DNA of 64,000 bases from Chloroflexota bacterium. Lineage in GTDB: Bacteria > Chloroflexota > UBA6077 > FW602-bin22 > JACPRP01. How positions within the stretch are numbered: the stretch's first letter is position 1; every line of letters starts with the position of its first letter. The notes below the pieces were generated by a model. That model was not told the DNA's origin, did no database searches, and was given only the letters and a program-made list of their open reading frames with translations. Shown one piece after another: positions 39,177-48,784 of this stretch. The translations under genes were made by a program, and so were the position numbers. Location of the stretch: contig JAMCWX010000049.1 in the NCBI GenBank assembly GCA_023480885.1, positions 1 through 64,000 on the forward strand, in the 5' to 3' direction.

Positions 39177-39890
39177 TCAGAGTCGAACCTTCTCCAATTC
39201 GGAGAAAAGCACTTCCTCAGCCTTGGCCGCATCGCGCAGGAACATGCGCACTGTCTCTTTGCTGTAGGGATGAACCAACATTCCCTCAAGCAGATTCGGA
39301 GTTACGGTCACAATGTGAGCTCCGGCGTCAAGCCACTCAATTACGTTGAGCACTTCACGGGTGGAGCCGACGATGATTTGTGCGTTCAAGCCGAACTGAT
39401 CAAGCACCTTCCGCAGTTTTGTAATCTCTGTGATTACATTGTAGCCCATGTTATTTACTCGGCCGCCGAATATGGAAACGTAGCTTGCTCCGCTGAGCGC
39501 GGCAAGAAAGCACTGTTGAGCGCTCATCATAGCGGTAACGTTGACGCGAACATCGTATTCCGTTTCAAGTTCGTGCACAACTGCCAGGTTTTCCAATTCA
39601 CCGTCAGGTCCGTGGATAGTTACCTTTACCACAATGTTATTCGCCCAATCTGCGAACATTCGGGCTTGATCGATCATCTGCTCCCGATCATTGGTAGTGA
39701 GTTCGACTGATAGCGGCAGTGGCGCTATCAAACCTGCGATCTCTTTCGATCTGGCCTCAATTGCCCGCATGCCCCCCCTAACACCATCCTTGAGAAGAAT
39801 AGTGGGATTGGTTGTTACGCCTCTGATTATGCCCATTCGATAGAATCGCTCGATTTCCTCAAGGTTGCCCGTATCGACGAAGACTGGCAT
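39177..39890 (-). CDS. Transaldolase (FSA/TalC-like)
   Basis: MPVFVDTGNLEEIERFYRMGIIRGVTTNPTILLKDG; NNIVVKVTIHG; VNVTAMMSAQQCFLAALSGASYVSIFGGRVNNMG. Confidence 0.9.
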   Translation of the reverse strand: MPVFVDTGNLEEIERFYRMGIIRGVTTNPTILLKDGVRGGMRAIEARSKEIAGLIAPLPLSVELTTNDREQMIDQARMFADWANNIVVKVTIHGPDGELENLAVVHELETEYDVRVNVTAMMSAQQCFLAALSGASYVSIFGGRVNNMGYNVITEITKLRKVLDQFGLNAQIIVGSTREVLNVIEWLDAGAHIVTVTPNLLEGMLVHPYSKETVRMFLRDAAKAEEVLFSELEKVRL

Positions 39891-40065
39891 AGGTAGCTCC
39901 CTCCTTGTAGCTCAACTTAGTTGTCTTGCTTCGCGGTGCATCTGAAACGGCACCTTTGAGCGAAAATAGTGATAGAATGGTGTGTACGATGGCCTGCCAG
40001 GAAAGCGTGCACGAAGCAAATTGATCAGAGTCTAATCATGTGACAAGTCGCGAGGTCACGCATCT

Positions 40066-40668
40066 CTAGAGGCTCGAACCGATAAGCTCGGCGCACTGAA
40101 CAATATCATCAGCCAATACATCAGGACGGATTCCAAACTCATCCATCATCTGACACATCTCGCATTTACGATTGCCCAAAAGTATGGTCGTGCATCCTGC
40201 CGTCTTGCCGGCAAGAATATCAGTCAGTCCATCGCCAACCATGAAAGACGCGCCCAAATCAATCCCCATATCAGCTGCAGCTCTCAATATCAGGCCAGGC
40301 CTTGGCTTGCGGCAATCGCACGTGACTCGGTATTCCTCCAGGAGAGCTTCGGGGTGATGCAAGCAGTAGTAAACCCCATCAAGTCGAGCACCATTTTCCG
40401 CGAGCAGGCGATGCATCTTGTCAGTGACACTTTCCAGGATTGCTGGGGTGTATTTTCCTTTGGCGATGCCTGGCTGATTGGAGACGACCACGCAAACAAA
40501 GCCCATTTCGTTTATCAACCTAATCGCCTTCGGTGCACCGGGCACGAGGTCGAACTGGTCCGTATTCTGGGGGGAGTCAAGCAGTCCGAAGTCGGGATTG
40601 TAGAGCATTCGGTTGATCACCCCGTCGCGATCGAGAAAAACAGCCCTCCGCAAAGATGAGGCACCCAT
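40066..40668 (-). CDS. gmhB: D-glycero-D-manno-heptose bisphosphate phosphatase-like HAD-IIIA protein
   Basis: RRAVFLDRDGVINRMLYNPDFGLLDSP; VVVSNQPGIAKGKY; CDCRKPRPGLILRAAADMGID...MVGDGLTDI. Confidence 0.88.
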   Translation of the reverse strand: MGASSLRRAVFLDRDGVINRMLYNPDFGLLDSPQNTDQFDLVPGAPKAIRLINEMGFVCVVVSNQPGIAKGKYTPAILESVTDKMHRLLAENGARLDGVYYCLHHPEALLEEYRVTCDCRKPRPGLILRAAADMGIDLGASFMVGDGLTDILAGKTAGCTTILLGNRKCEMCQMMDEFGIRPDVLADDIVQCAELIGSSL

Positions 40669-41264
40669 TATCGCATCGACTCCCACTTCGTGTCGGATAT
40701 CTGTATCGAGGGATGGGAAACCAGCAGGTGCCAGATCAGAGATTGGAAAGACTCAGTATGCGGCGTTATGGTCGCGCTGCTAACAGTAGGGATGACCACG
40801 CATTCGTTCGCTACTTGCGCCGTGTATCCACCGTCACGACCTACAATCCCGCACACGACAGAGTCAACCTCTCTTGCGTATTCCAGCGCCCGCACCAAGT
40901 TGGCGCTGACGTTATGATGCAAGTCGCCACCTCCCACGGAAAAAACGAACACCATATCTTTGGCGCTCAAACGACTCCCCTTCAGCCAGCTGATAAAGAC
41001 AGACTCCCAGCCATCATCATTCGTGCGCGCGGTGAGCTCAGATACATTGTCGGTCGGAGTATAAGCCTCCATGCCAGCTATTTTTCGGAAATCGTTCACC
41101 GCGTGCGAAGCGTGGCCAGCGCCACCACCAACCCCCAAGAAAAACAAACGGCCACCGCGCTCACGCAAAGCCACCAGAAGTCCCACCATTCGGTCAATGG
41201 CAGAAACGTCCAACGCGTTCAGTATTTGAGATGCTTGATCCAGATAAGTCCTCGTATAGGACAT
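40668..41264 (-). CDS. gmhA: SIS-domain sedoheptulose-7-phosphate isomerase-like
   Basis: GGRLFFLGVGGGAGHASHAVNDFRKI; DMVFVFSVGGGDLHHNVSANLVRALEYAREV. Confidence 0.82.
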   Translation of the reverse strand: MSYTRTYLDQASQILNALDVSAIDRMVGLLVALRERGGRLFFLGVGGGAGHASHAVNDFRKIAGMEAYTPTDNVSELTARTNDDGWESVFISWLKGSRLSAKDMVFVFSVGGGDLHHNVSANLVRALEYAREVDSVVCGIVGRDGGYTAQVANECVVIPTVSSATITPHTESFQSLIWHLLVSHPSIQISDTKWESMR

Positions 41265-41363
41265 TGCTTTTCTCCTGACAACCTAGCCACGCTTGCCGAC
41301 ATAATTAGAAAGCAACAGGCTGGCTTTTTGTCCGTGCCTTCTGTGCCCTCCAACCTGTCACCC

Positions 41364-42353
41364 TTAGAAATTTACGAGAACCTTAGCTCCCTCAAAGTCG
41401 AAGTCGTAAGGCATCTCCCGTAAGCCCTCAGAGCCCAGAGCTTCTCTCAGCCGGAGCTTGTGGCTGTTTGGACAGTAGAACATGAAGAAGCCACCCCCGC
41501 CGGCGCCCATAATCTTGCCCCCAAGTGCACCGTTTTCCCTGGCTATCCCATACCACCTGTCAATATCGCGATCACTAATCTTTTCAGAACGACGCTTCTT
41601 GTTTTCCCAGTGTTCGGCAAGCAGAAGCCCGAAACGCTCAAGATCACCCTGTTCCAGCGCCTCTTTAATCCTGTACCCCAGATCTTTGGTACGATGCAAG
41701 CTGTCGACGACGGTGTCACGCCCACCCAACGTATCCTGATTCTGCTCTTCCAAGATTTCGCGGCTAGAGCGGGCAACACCTGTATAGAAAAGCAGAACGT
41801 TGCTTCGAAACTCCTCCAAAGTCGTGATCGACACGTCAAGTGGACTGACCTGCACTTGGCCATCAGTATCGATGTCCAAACAGGTTATGCCTCCGAAAGC
41901 AGCCAGGTAATGGTCGTGCTTCCCGACAGGATGACCGGCCAGGTTCATTTCAATGTGGCAGGCGTGTTCGGCCAGCACCTGATGTCGTACTTTCTCGCGT
42001 TTAAGTTCGAACAGGGCGGTCAACACTGCGACGAGATAGGTGCCTGAGGAGCCCAGGCCGGTCCCCGCAGGAACGTCAGCCATCGAGACTATCTCCAGGC
42101 TTCCATTGAAGTTGAGCCACTGGAGCGCAGGGCGGATGAGATCATGCTGGACCTCGTCGGGTGAAGTAACCTGTTCGTATCTGGAGTACTTGACCCGTAT
42201 GAGATCGTCGGCCGCAGGTCTGTTAACATACACGTACAGGTACTTATTGATAGCAGCGCTCAGAATAAATCCGCCATACAAGGAGTAGTAAGATGGCAGA
42301 TCGGTACCGCCGCCGCCAAGCGAAATGCGAAACGGAGCACGTGCCAGAATCAT
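41364..42353 (-). CDS. hddA: GHMP kinase, D-glycero-D-manno-heptose 7-phosphate kinase-like
   Basis: MILARAPFRISLGGGGTDLPSYYSLYGGFILSAAINKYLYV; ADVPAGTGLGSSGTYLVAVL; GKIMGAGGGGFFMFYC. Confidence 0.88.
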   Translation of the reverse strand: MILARAPFRISLGGGGTDLPSYYSLYGGFILSAAINKYLYVYVNRPAADDLIRVKYSRYEQVTSPDEVQHDLIRPALQWLNFNGSLEIVSMADVPAGTGLGSSGTYLVAVLTALFELKREKVRHQVLAEHACHIEMNLAGHPVGKHDHYLAAFGGITCLDIDTDGQVQVSPLDVSITTLEEFRSNVLLFYTGVARSSREILEEQNQDTLGGRDTVVDSLHRTKDLGYRIKEALEQGDLERFGLLLAEHWENKKRRSEKISDRDIDRWYGIARENGALGGKIMGAGGGGFFMFYCPNSHKLRLREALGSEGLREMPYDFDFEGAKVLVNF

Positions 42354-43111
42354 TCCTGCCTCCTTAGTTCCCGCACCCGCAACAGATCGTCGGGAGTATC
42401 GATCCACCATAGGCTCTCACCTTCTGACAATCGATAACCATATATAGCAGCACCTTCCTGCAAAAGGGTTGGAAATACGTCACGGCCAAAATCTGGATTG
42501 CCGCGATCAGGTATTGCCTCCAGCACCTCAGGCTCCAGAACGAAGATGCCTGCGCTGACCCAGTGTGAGAAAACCTCGTCGGGTTTTGGTTTTTCCAAGA
42601 AACGAGTGATGCGATCCTCCTCATCGAGGTCAACGATTCCGCTACCCGTTGGATCCTCCCTTTGGAAGAGAGCAATCGTGGCCAATCCGCCTCTGGACCT
42701 GTGGAAAGTGTACAGACGCCGCAGGTCGCAGGTGCTGAGGTTATCGCCGTACCAGACGAAGAACGGGCCATCAAAGAACCAGGCCGCGTTCTTGACGCCT
42801 CCAGCCGTCCCAAGAGCCTCTGTCTCCAGTGAATAGGTGATCTTCACCCCCAACCTGCTCCCATCACCAAAGTGCTTGGTTACTATCTTGGGAAGGTGAG
42901 ACACGTTGATCAAAAGGTCGACAACACCATACTGCTGCAACCTTTGAATCGTATGTGCAAGGACGGGCTTACCCCAGATAGGCATCATGCACTTCGGGAC
43001 CTGCTCAGTGTGAGGTCTCAGGCGAGTACCCTTGCCAGCGGCCAGGATCATGGCTTTCCTGGGCAGGCTGCGACCGGCATCTCGCTCACCGATTGAACAG
43101 CTAGAGTTCAA
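42350..43111 (-). CDS. Sugar nucleotidyltransferase (HddC-like)
   Basis: KAMILAAGKGTRLRPHTEQVPKCMMPIWGKPVLAHTIQRL; FFVWYGDNLSTCDLRRLYTFH. Confidence 0.88.
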   Translation of the reverse strand: MNSSCSIGERDAGRSLPRKAMILAAGKGTRLRPHTEQVPKCMMPIWGKPVLAHTIQRLQQYGVVDLLINVSHLPKIVTKHFGDGSRLGVKITYSLETEALGTAGGVKNAAWFFDGPFFVWYGDNLSTCDLRRLYTFHRSRGGLATIALFQREDPTGSGIVDLDEEDRITRFLEKPKPDEVFSHWVSAGIFVLEPEVLEAIPDRGNPDFGRDVFPTLLQEGAAIYGYRLSEGESLWWIDTPDDLLRVRELRRQE

Positions 43112-44244
43112 AGCCTTACCACTTGTCCAGTGCGGGAAGACTCGTACACAGCGTAAACCATCCTGATCGCCTGCAAGCCATCATTGGCATTGGTTAATGG
43201 CTCTCGACCCTCACGAATCGCAGTCACAAACTCCTGCCATTCAGCTGCCCAGGAGATATCAGGGCCAGGGAAATCGAATACCTGTTCATCCGGCGGGCCT
43301 GACTCAGGTCGCCGGCATCCCCAGATCAATCGCTCTGGACCGTAGCTCCCTCCAAGCCCCTCGACGGTCAGATACCCATCCTGTCCGAATACCTCATATG
43401 AGAAAAGGTTCTTCCACTGGGTCCAACTTGCGTGAAGAGAAGCTGTCTGCCCTGTAGAGGTGCGGAACAGTGCGAACGCATTGTCCTCAGCGCGACTGCC
43501 AGCCAACAGCGGATGTTCATTTCGTCCAGCAGGGAAACAGCCGAGTTTCCAGTAATTTGTGCCCGTAAAGCCGAAGGCTTCAGCGAAATCCCCAAGGAAC
43601 CAACGGAAGAGGTCAACAGCGTGAATCCCTTGATCAAGTAATTCGCCGCCGCCGGCTATTTGCGGATCGGCCCGCCATTCCTTATCATAGCCAGGCCGGC
43701 CACCGTGCCCATAGCGACAGCGCACAAACAGGACATCCCCGATGACCCCTTGAGCGAAAAGTTCATGGGCCTTCCACACGGCAGGGTGGTGGCGGTGGTT
43801 GAAGCCTATGCGGACAGTTGGCCGAGAATCAGGACCGCAGTGAGTTGTGTCCTGAGCACGGGCCGTAGCAGCGGTTTGAATAGACCTCCCCGCAGCCTGC
43901 AGTATGGACAGGGCCTCCTTTGGGCTGCGAGCCGCGGGCTTCTCAACTAGGACGTGCTTTCCGCATTGCAGGGCAGCAACCGATATTGGGGTCAACCAAT
44001 CATTGGAAGTGGAGACGACGACGATGTCTACATCGTCTCTCTCGACGACCTCTTGCCAGTTGCTAGTGGCAAAGCACCCCATCTCATCACCCACCGCTTC
44101 GGCACGACTCTCATCAACGTCGGCCACAATCACTAGCTCGTCGGTAACAGACCGGTGCACGATCTCAGCCCGCCGGCGACCAATAAGCCCGCAACCGATG
44201 ACCGCCACTCGAACAGGCTTGACTACTGATCGCCCTGACGCCAC
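43108..44244 (-). CDS. Gfo/Idh/MocA family oxidoreductase
   Basis: VRVAVIGCGLIGRRRAEIV; KHVLVEKPAARSPKEAL; GGGELLDQGIHAVDLFRWFLGD. Confidence 0.92.
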   Translation of the reverse strand: MASGRSVVKPVRVAVIGCGLIGRRRAEIVHRSVTDELVIVADVDESRAEAVGDEMGCFATSNWQEVVERDDVDIVVVSTSNDWLTPISVAALQCGKHVLVEKPAARSPKEALSILQAAGRSIQTAATARAQDTTHCGPDSRPTVRIGFNHRHHPAVWKAHELFAQGVIGDVLFVRCRYGHGGRPGYDKEWRADPQIAGGGELLDQGIHAVDLFRWFLGDFAEAFGFTGTNYWKLGCFPAGRNEHPLLAGSRAEDNAFALFRTSTGQTASLHASWTQWKNLFSYEVFGQDGYLTVEGLGGSYGPERLIWGCRRPESGPPDEQVFDFPGPDISWAAEWQEFVTAIREGREPLTNANDGLQAIRMVYAVYESSRTGQVVRL

Positions 44245-44277
44245 TATTATCTCCCTTTCACCAATGGCTCCAGGAAT

Positions 44278-45192
44278 TCATTGCCGATTACCCCGGCCTT
44301 GCAGCTTGTTCAAAAATGGCCGCAGAGTGAAGTCGTCAATTCGCCTTACCTCAAGCCACGGAGCTGACATCAGCTCGTCAATCCGGCTGCTGTTCCAGTC
44401 CTGCCAACCGTCATACAGCGCAGATATTACCTTGCCCGTCAGACCATCAGACTCGTCGGAAGCCAAATATACTACCAGGGCTGAGGCCAATTCAGGTGGA
44501 GTACCACCTGTCTCGATTTGTAGTCGTGCTTGAGACAGAGCCTTCTCGCCAGCAGACGCACCTGCCGATAGAACTTCGTCTAACATTCGAGTGTTCACCG
44601 CGCCGGGCGCAACGGCGTTCACACGAATGTTGTAGCCTATCACCTCTTCCGCTAGCGTTTCAGTAAGACGCACCACTGCTGCCTTTGAGGCAGCATACGC
44701 AGAAAAATGCGGACGATGGGCAGTAGCTCCACCGCCAGAGAGGTTGATTATCGTGCCGCAGCGTTGTTGGATCATATAGGGCACCGCCGCTTTGCAGCAA
44801 TGAAACGTACCAATCAGATTGACTCGGATCGTTCTTACCCACTCGTCCACATCGTTTTGAACGAGTGGTCCGATCGGCCCTTGTACCCCTGCGTTATTCA
44901 CCAGGATGTGAATACCACCGTACTGAACGAACGCGAGAGCTATCAAATCTCGCGCCGATTTCCAATTCGACACGTCCGCTGCGACTGCAAAAGCCTGGCA
45001 GCCCATAGATCGGAGTGCAGCAGCCGTTTCCTCGACTTCGTGAAGCGTTCGAGATGCAACAACAAGGCGGGCTTGCTCGCCACCAATAGCGAGAGCAATC
45101 GCGCGACCGATCCCACGACCTGCGCCAGTGACAATAGCCACTTTACCGGCAAGTTTGCCGACGCCATCCTCCACTATGCGTTCCTCCATCAT
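44278..45192 (-). CDS. SDR family oxidoreductase
   Basis: GKVAIVTGAGRGIGRAIALAI; ILVNNAGVQGP; YAASKAAVVRLTETLAEEV. Confidence 0.92.
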   Translation of the reverse strand: MMEERIVEDGVGKLAGKVAIVTGAGRGIGRAIALAIGGEQARLVVASRTLHEVEETAAALRSMGCQAFAVAADVSNWKSARDLIALAFVQYGGIHILVNNAGVQGPIGPLVQNDVDEWVRTIRVNLIGTFHCCKAAVPYMIQQRCGTIINLSGGGATAHRPHFSAYAASKAAVVRLTETLAEEVIGYNIRVNAVAPGAVNTRMLDEVLSAGASAGEKALSQARLQIETGGTPPELASALVVYLASDESDGLTGKVISALYDGWQDWNSSRIDELMSAPWLEVRRIDDFTLRPFLNKLQGRGNRQ

Positions 45193-45227
45193 CGACTGTC
45201 GTCACCTCCTGGCGCTATCATGCGCAA

Positions 45228-46457
45228 TCATCCTGCCCTAACCCTTCGTACTACTCCCAGCTCTCGCATCACCCGCTCAGCCTCCTCCAGATACTCCTTC
45301 GTCCCTCTCTGCTCCCGCATCCACGCCACGTACTCGGTCACGTTCTGCTCCACCGTGATAATGGGTTCCCACCCCAGCGCACGCAACTCTGAGATATCCG
45401 AAACAGTGTGCCGAGTATCCCCTACGCGGAACTCCCCTGGCACTTCAGGCTCCAACTCGCTGGCAAAAGACTCCAACATAATGCGCGCAAAATCTGAGAC
45501 CGAGACTGCCCGTCCGCCACCCACGTTAAACACCTTGAAGTCAGCACGAGAGTCCTCCAACACAAGTAGATTTGCCCTGGCCACATCTTGGACGTTCACG
45601 TAGTCCCTCAGTTGCCGACCGTCCTCGTAGATAACAGGAGGAAGGCCATGTAGGATGCGCAAGGCGAAGCGGCGGGCGATGCCCGAGTAGGCATTGAAGA
45701 AGGAGTTTCGCGGCCCCTGAACATACGTATAACGCATACAGACAGTCGGGATGCTGTATCGGCGGCCTAGCCGGTCGGCCAACAACTCGATGGCGTACTT
45801 TGAGATGCCGTACGTTGTACCCGGACTTATCGTGTCCTCGTCGATCAGTAGCGGCCGCATATACTCGCCACACGCAGGGCAGTGCATTTCCCAGTCTCCG
45901 TGAAGAAGGTGATCGATAGTCCTGGCCCTTGGAACGTGAATAGCGTGCGGTGGCAGATCGGATGAAGAATATCGTTTACCTGGATAACACAGCAAGTGAT
46001 GTGCAGTATGGGTGAGCTGTTCTTCAATAGAAGGTGGAATTATGCCGCCAGCGCACGAAGGGCATAGATAGCATCCCTCTCCGCAGACTGCCTGGGACGA
46101 AGCGAAGACAATCTTCCGCACAGGATACCGCCTCCGGTCGGAGACGATCAACTCAAAAAGCAGCGCTGTACTTTCGGTATTGGTCTGAATGAAGCGGCTG
46201 AAGTCCGGCATGTAATCCTGATAGGCAGCCAGATGGAAGACAGCTTCCATTCCCTCCAATGCTCGCGACATATCTTCTCTGTCAGCCACATCACCTTGGA
46301 CAAACTCAGCCTCACCCGGCACCCATTCCGGCTTGCCGCGAGGGTGCACTCGCGGCTGAAGGCTATCGATGATACGCACTTCATGTCCGTGCTCCAACGC
46401 CAGGTCTACCGTGTGAGAACCGATGAGGCCGGCTCCGCCTGTGACTAAAACCTTCAT
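45228..46457 (-). CDS. NAD-dependent epimerase/dehydratase with Cys-rich insertion
   Basis: MKVLVTGGAGLIGSHTVDLALEHGHEV; YGISKYAIELLADRLGRRYSIPTVCMRYTYVQGPRN; CxxxCxxCxxC and CPAC between S and YxxxK. Confidence 0.9.
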   Translation of the reverse strand: MKVLVTGGAGLIGSHTVDLALEHGHEVRIIDSLQPRVHPRGKPEWVPGEAEFVQGDVADREDMSRALEGMEAVFHLAAYQDYMPDFSRFIQTNTESTALLFELIVSDRRRYPVRKIVFASSQAVCGEGCYLCPSCAGGIIPPSIEEQLTHTAHHLLCYPGKRYSSSDLPPHAIHVPRARTIDHLLHGDWEMHCPACGEYMRPLLIDEDTISPGTTYGISKYAIELLADRLGRRYSIPTVCMRYTYVQGPRNSFFNAYSGIARRFALRILHGLPPVIYEDGRQLRDYVNVQDVARANLLVLEDSRADFKVFNVGGGRAVSVSDFARIMLESFASELEPEVPGEFRVGDTRHTVSDISELRALGWEPIITVEQNVTEYVAWMREQRGTKEYLEEAERVMRELGVVRRVRAG

Positions 46458-46483
46458 CTATCTTGTCTTCCTTGTCCCTTAGA

Positions 46484-47206
46484 CTAATAGGCCCCTTTTG
46501 AGAAAAGCATCACAGGTAAGGTCTTGAGCATGATTATTATGTCTAGCAACATCGACCTCGTCGAGATGTACTCAAGATCTATCTTCACCATTTCATCGAA
46601 GGGGACCTCACTCCGTTTGGTAACTTGGTACAAGCCGGTAATCCCTGGCAGCACCGCGAGCCGCTGTTTGTGCCATACGTTGTAGTGAACGAATTCGCTC
46701 TTCATTGGGGCTCGCGGTCCCACTATACTCATCTCGCCTTTCAATACATTGAGAAACTGAGGCACTTCGTCCAGCCCTGTGCGACGCAATACGCGCCCCA
46801 AAGGTGTGACCCGGCTGTCGTTGATCACCTTGTATACCTTCTTCTCCCGTCCCATCCTGTCCCTAACAATTGCGAAAGGCTCATTGTTATTCACGTATTT
46901 GTCCAGGAACTCTTCGTGAACCTTCTGGTTGCTGTCAACAAACATCGTGCGGAATTTGTAGACGCAATAGGGCACCTCATTCTTGCCAATGGCCTCTGCC
47001 GTGAAGAACACTGGACCATCTGAAGTGAGCTTTACTAGCACAGCGATCAGGACCCAGACTGGAGCCAGTAATATAAGTGCAAGAACAGAAATGCAGAGGT
47101 CCATTATGCTCTTGCCCGCATCGTAGAAGGGTCTAGTCGCCAACCGGTGCGCTGGCAAAGGAGGTTCTCTCGTCTCGCGCATGGCTGAACTATGTTGGCT
47201 TTCCAC
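46484..47206 (-). CDS. Sugar transferase (polyprenyl-phosphate phosphoglycosyltransferase)
   Basis: YKFRTMFVDSN; RVTPLGRVLRRTGLDEVPQFLNVLKGEMSIVGPRAPMKSE; LPGITGLYQVTKRSEVPFDEMVKIDLEYIS. Confidence 0.94.
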   Translation of the reverse strand: MESQHSSAMRETREPPLPAHRLATRPFYDAGKSIMDLCISVLALILLAPVWVLIAVLVKLTSDGPVFFTAEAIGKNEVPYCVYKFRTMFVDSNQKVHEEFLDKYVNNNEPFAIVRDRMGREKKVYKVINDSRVTPLGRVLRRTGLDEVPQFLNVLKGEMSIVGPRAPMKSEFVHYNVWHKQRLAVLPGITGLYQVTKRSEVPFDEMVKIDLEYISTRSMLLDIIIMLKTLPVMLFSKGAY

Positions 47207-48743
47207 TGGCGTTCGGATTATGTTGTCTGGTATCTCGGCTTACAAAGCGTCGCCACCTGTCCACAGGTGCCGAATGCGAAACCGAAAACAGAAAGAGGAT
47301 CAGGTTGTTTATCGTCGTGTCCAGTCGAGGGTCAAAGTCGTGCCGCTGCCACCGCCTGCGATATTGCTTCCCTAGGTACGTCCCTACGAACGACGGGAAA
47401 GGCAGGCCCTTGTACGCTGTACGCAGACGGTTTCGGAGTCGCGTTCCGTCGACGAACTTCGAGCTCACCAGCAAGCTCCTGACGAGATCGATGTGATCCT
47501 GGATCCACGGCGTCTTTAGATGCTGGCGGTTGAAGGACGCCCATTCTACCACGGATTTGGGTGGCTCGAAGCCATGGTTGATTGCCAAATCATAAAGCTC
47601 GGTCCCTGGATAGGGGACGAACACGTAAAAGCCTGAGACCTGAGCCCGCGGGTTGTCTTCCATGAGGCGGACGGCCAGATCCACACTGTCCATTATGTCA
47701 ACTCGCGTCTCAGTCGGAAATCCCATCATAAAGTTATACAAAGGAATAATCCCTGTCCTAGCGAGCTTGCGATTTGCGTCAATGAAATCTTCGACTGTCT
47801 CCCCTTTGTTGATCATCTTCAGAATACGTGCCGAGCCGGACTCTATACCAGGCTGGACTGCGCTCATCCCGCAGCGCTCTAGCTTTGGCAGGTCCACGGC
47901 AGCCAGTCTGTCCATTCGAGCTTGGGTCCACCACTGAAACCTGCCACTTATAAGCTCGGCTAGTCTCTCGGCTCTTCTCTTATCCACAAAGAATTCCTCG
48001 TCGTGGAAAGTGACGGCGTCGAGCTTGTAGCGGTCCACTAGATTCGAGACGCGCTCGTAGGCAAGCTCCGGGCGCATTGCGCGCCACTGTCGCTTGCTCA
48101 GCCTAGGATTGCAACAGAACGAACATCGCCACGGGCATCCTCGGCTCGATAGAAACAATAGGCTCCGGGCATTGTCGTCTTCAAACCGACCCTGGCTGCC
48201 AACGTATTCCTCGATGGGAACTAAGTCATAAGGAAGTTCCGGCAGTTCGTTTAGGTCAACGGGTAATTCTGGTTCCGTGCGAATGATCTCTCCATTCTTC
48301 TTGAAGGCCAGCCCCTTAACCTCCTGCAAATCCCTGCGTTCGGCCAGGGCGTTTACGAGGTTGCGAAAAGTGACCTCACCCTCACCAACGCAAACGATAT
48401 CGACATATTCACTCTCAAGGGTCTGCTCAGATAGTAGCGATGGATGCACGCCCCCCCACACAACTTTGGTATTGCTTCCAGACTCTTTGATCATTCTCGA
48501 TGCTTCGAGCGCGTATGCCAATTGTGGCCCAGTCATCGAGGAGATGCCGACGCAAAGGGGATCGCATTTCAGTTCAGCTAGAAGCGCTTGTTCCCAGTTC
48601 TGGTCCATCCGCTGGTCGATGATCTTCACACTGTAATCGCCAACAACAGTGGAGGCGACTGCCAACAATGACACAGGAATATCGATCGAAAGGCCCTTGA
48701 TCGCGAAGCCCGTTGTTGGGAATACGAGCACTACATCTGCCAT
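47190..48743 (-). CDS. B12-binding-domain radical SAM protein (rSAM-1)
   Basis: VWGGVHPSLLSEQTLESEYVDIVCVGEGE; SRGCPWRCSFCCNPRLSKRQWR (Cx3Cx2C). Confidence 0.92.
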   Translation of the reverse strand: MADVVLVFPTTGFAIKGLSIDIPVSLLAVASTVVGDYSVKIIDQRMDQNWEQALLAELKCDPLCVGISSMTGPQLAYALEASRMIKESGSNTKVVWGGVHPSLLSEQTLESEYVDIVCVGEGEVTFRNLVNALAERRDLQEVKGLAFKKNGEIIRTEPELPVDLNELPELPYDLVPIEEYVGSQGRFEDDNARSLLFLSSRGCPWRCSFCCNPRLSKRQWRAMRPELAYERVSNLVDRYKLDAVTFHDEEFFVDKRRAERLAELISGRFQWWTQARMDRLAAVDLPKLERCGMSAVQPGIESGSARILKMINKGETVEDFIDANRKLARTGIIPLYNFMMGFPTETRVDIMDSVDLAVRLMEDNPRAQVSGFYVFVPYPGTELYDLAINHGFEPPKSVVEWASFNRQHLKTPWIQDHIDLVRSLLVSSKFVDGTRLRNRLRTAYKGLPFPSFVGTYLGKQYRRRWQRHDFDPRLDTTINNLILFLFSVSHSAPVDRWRRFVSRDTRQHNPNASGKPT

Positions 48744-48784
48744 TGAGCAACCCCAGGATGACTTAAAACCAGACTAACGTCCAC

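Noticed and set aside
44707-45603. 298-aa plus-strand ORF
   Set aside because: Antisense to the SDR and epimerase genes; Ser/Arg-rich shadow translation.
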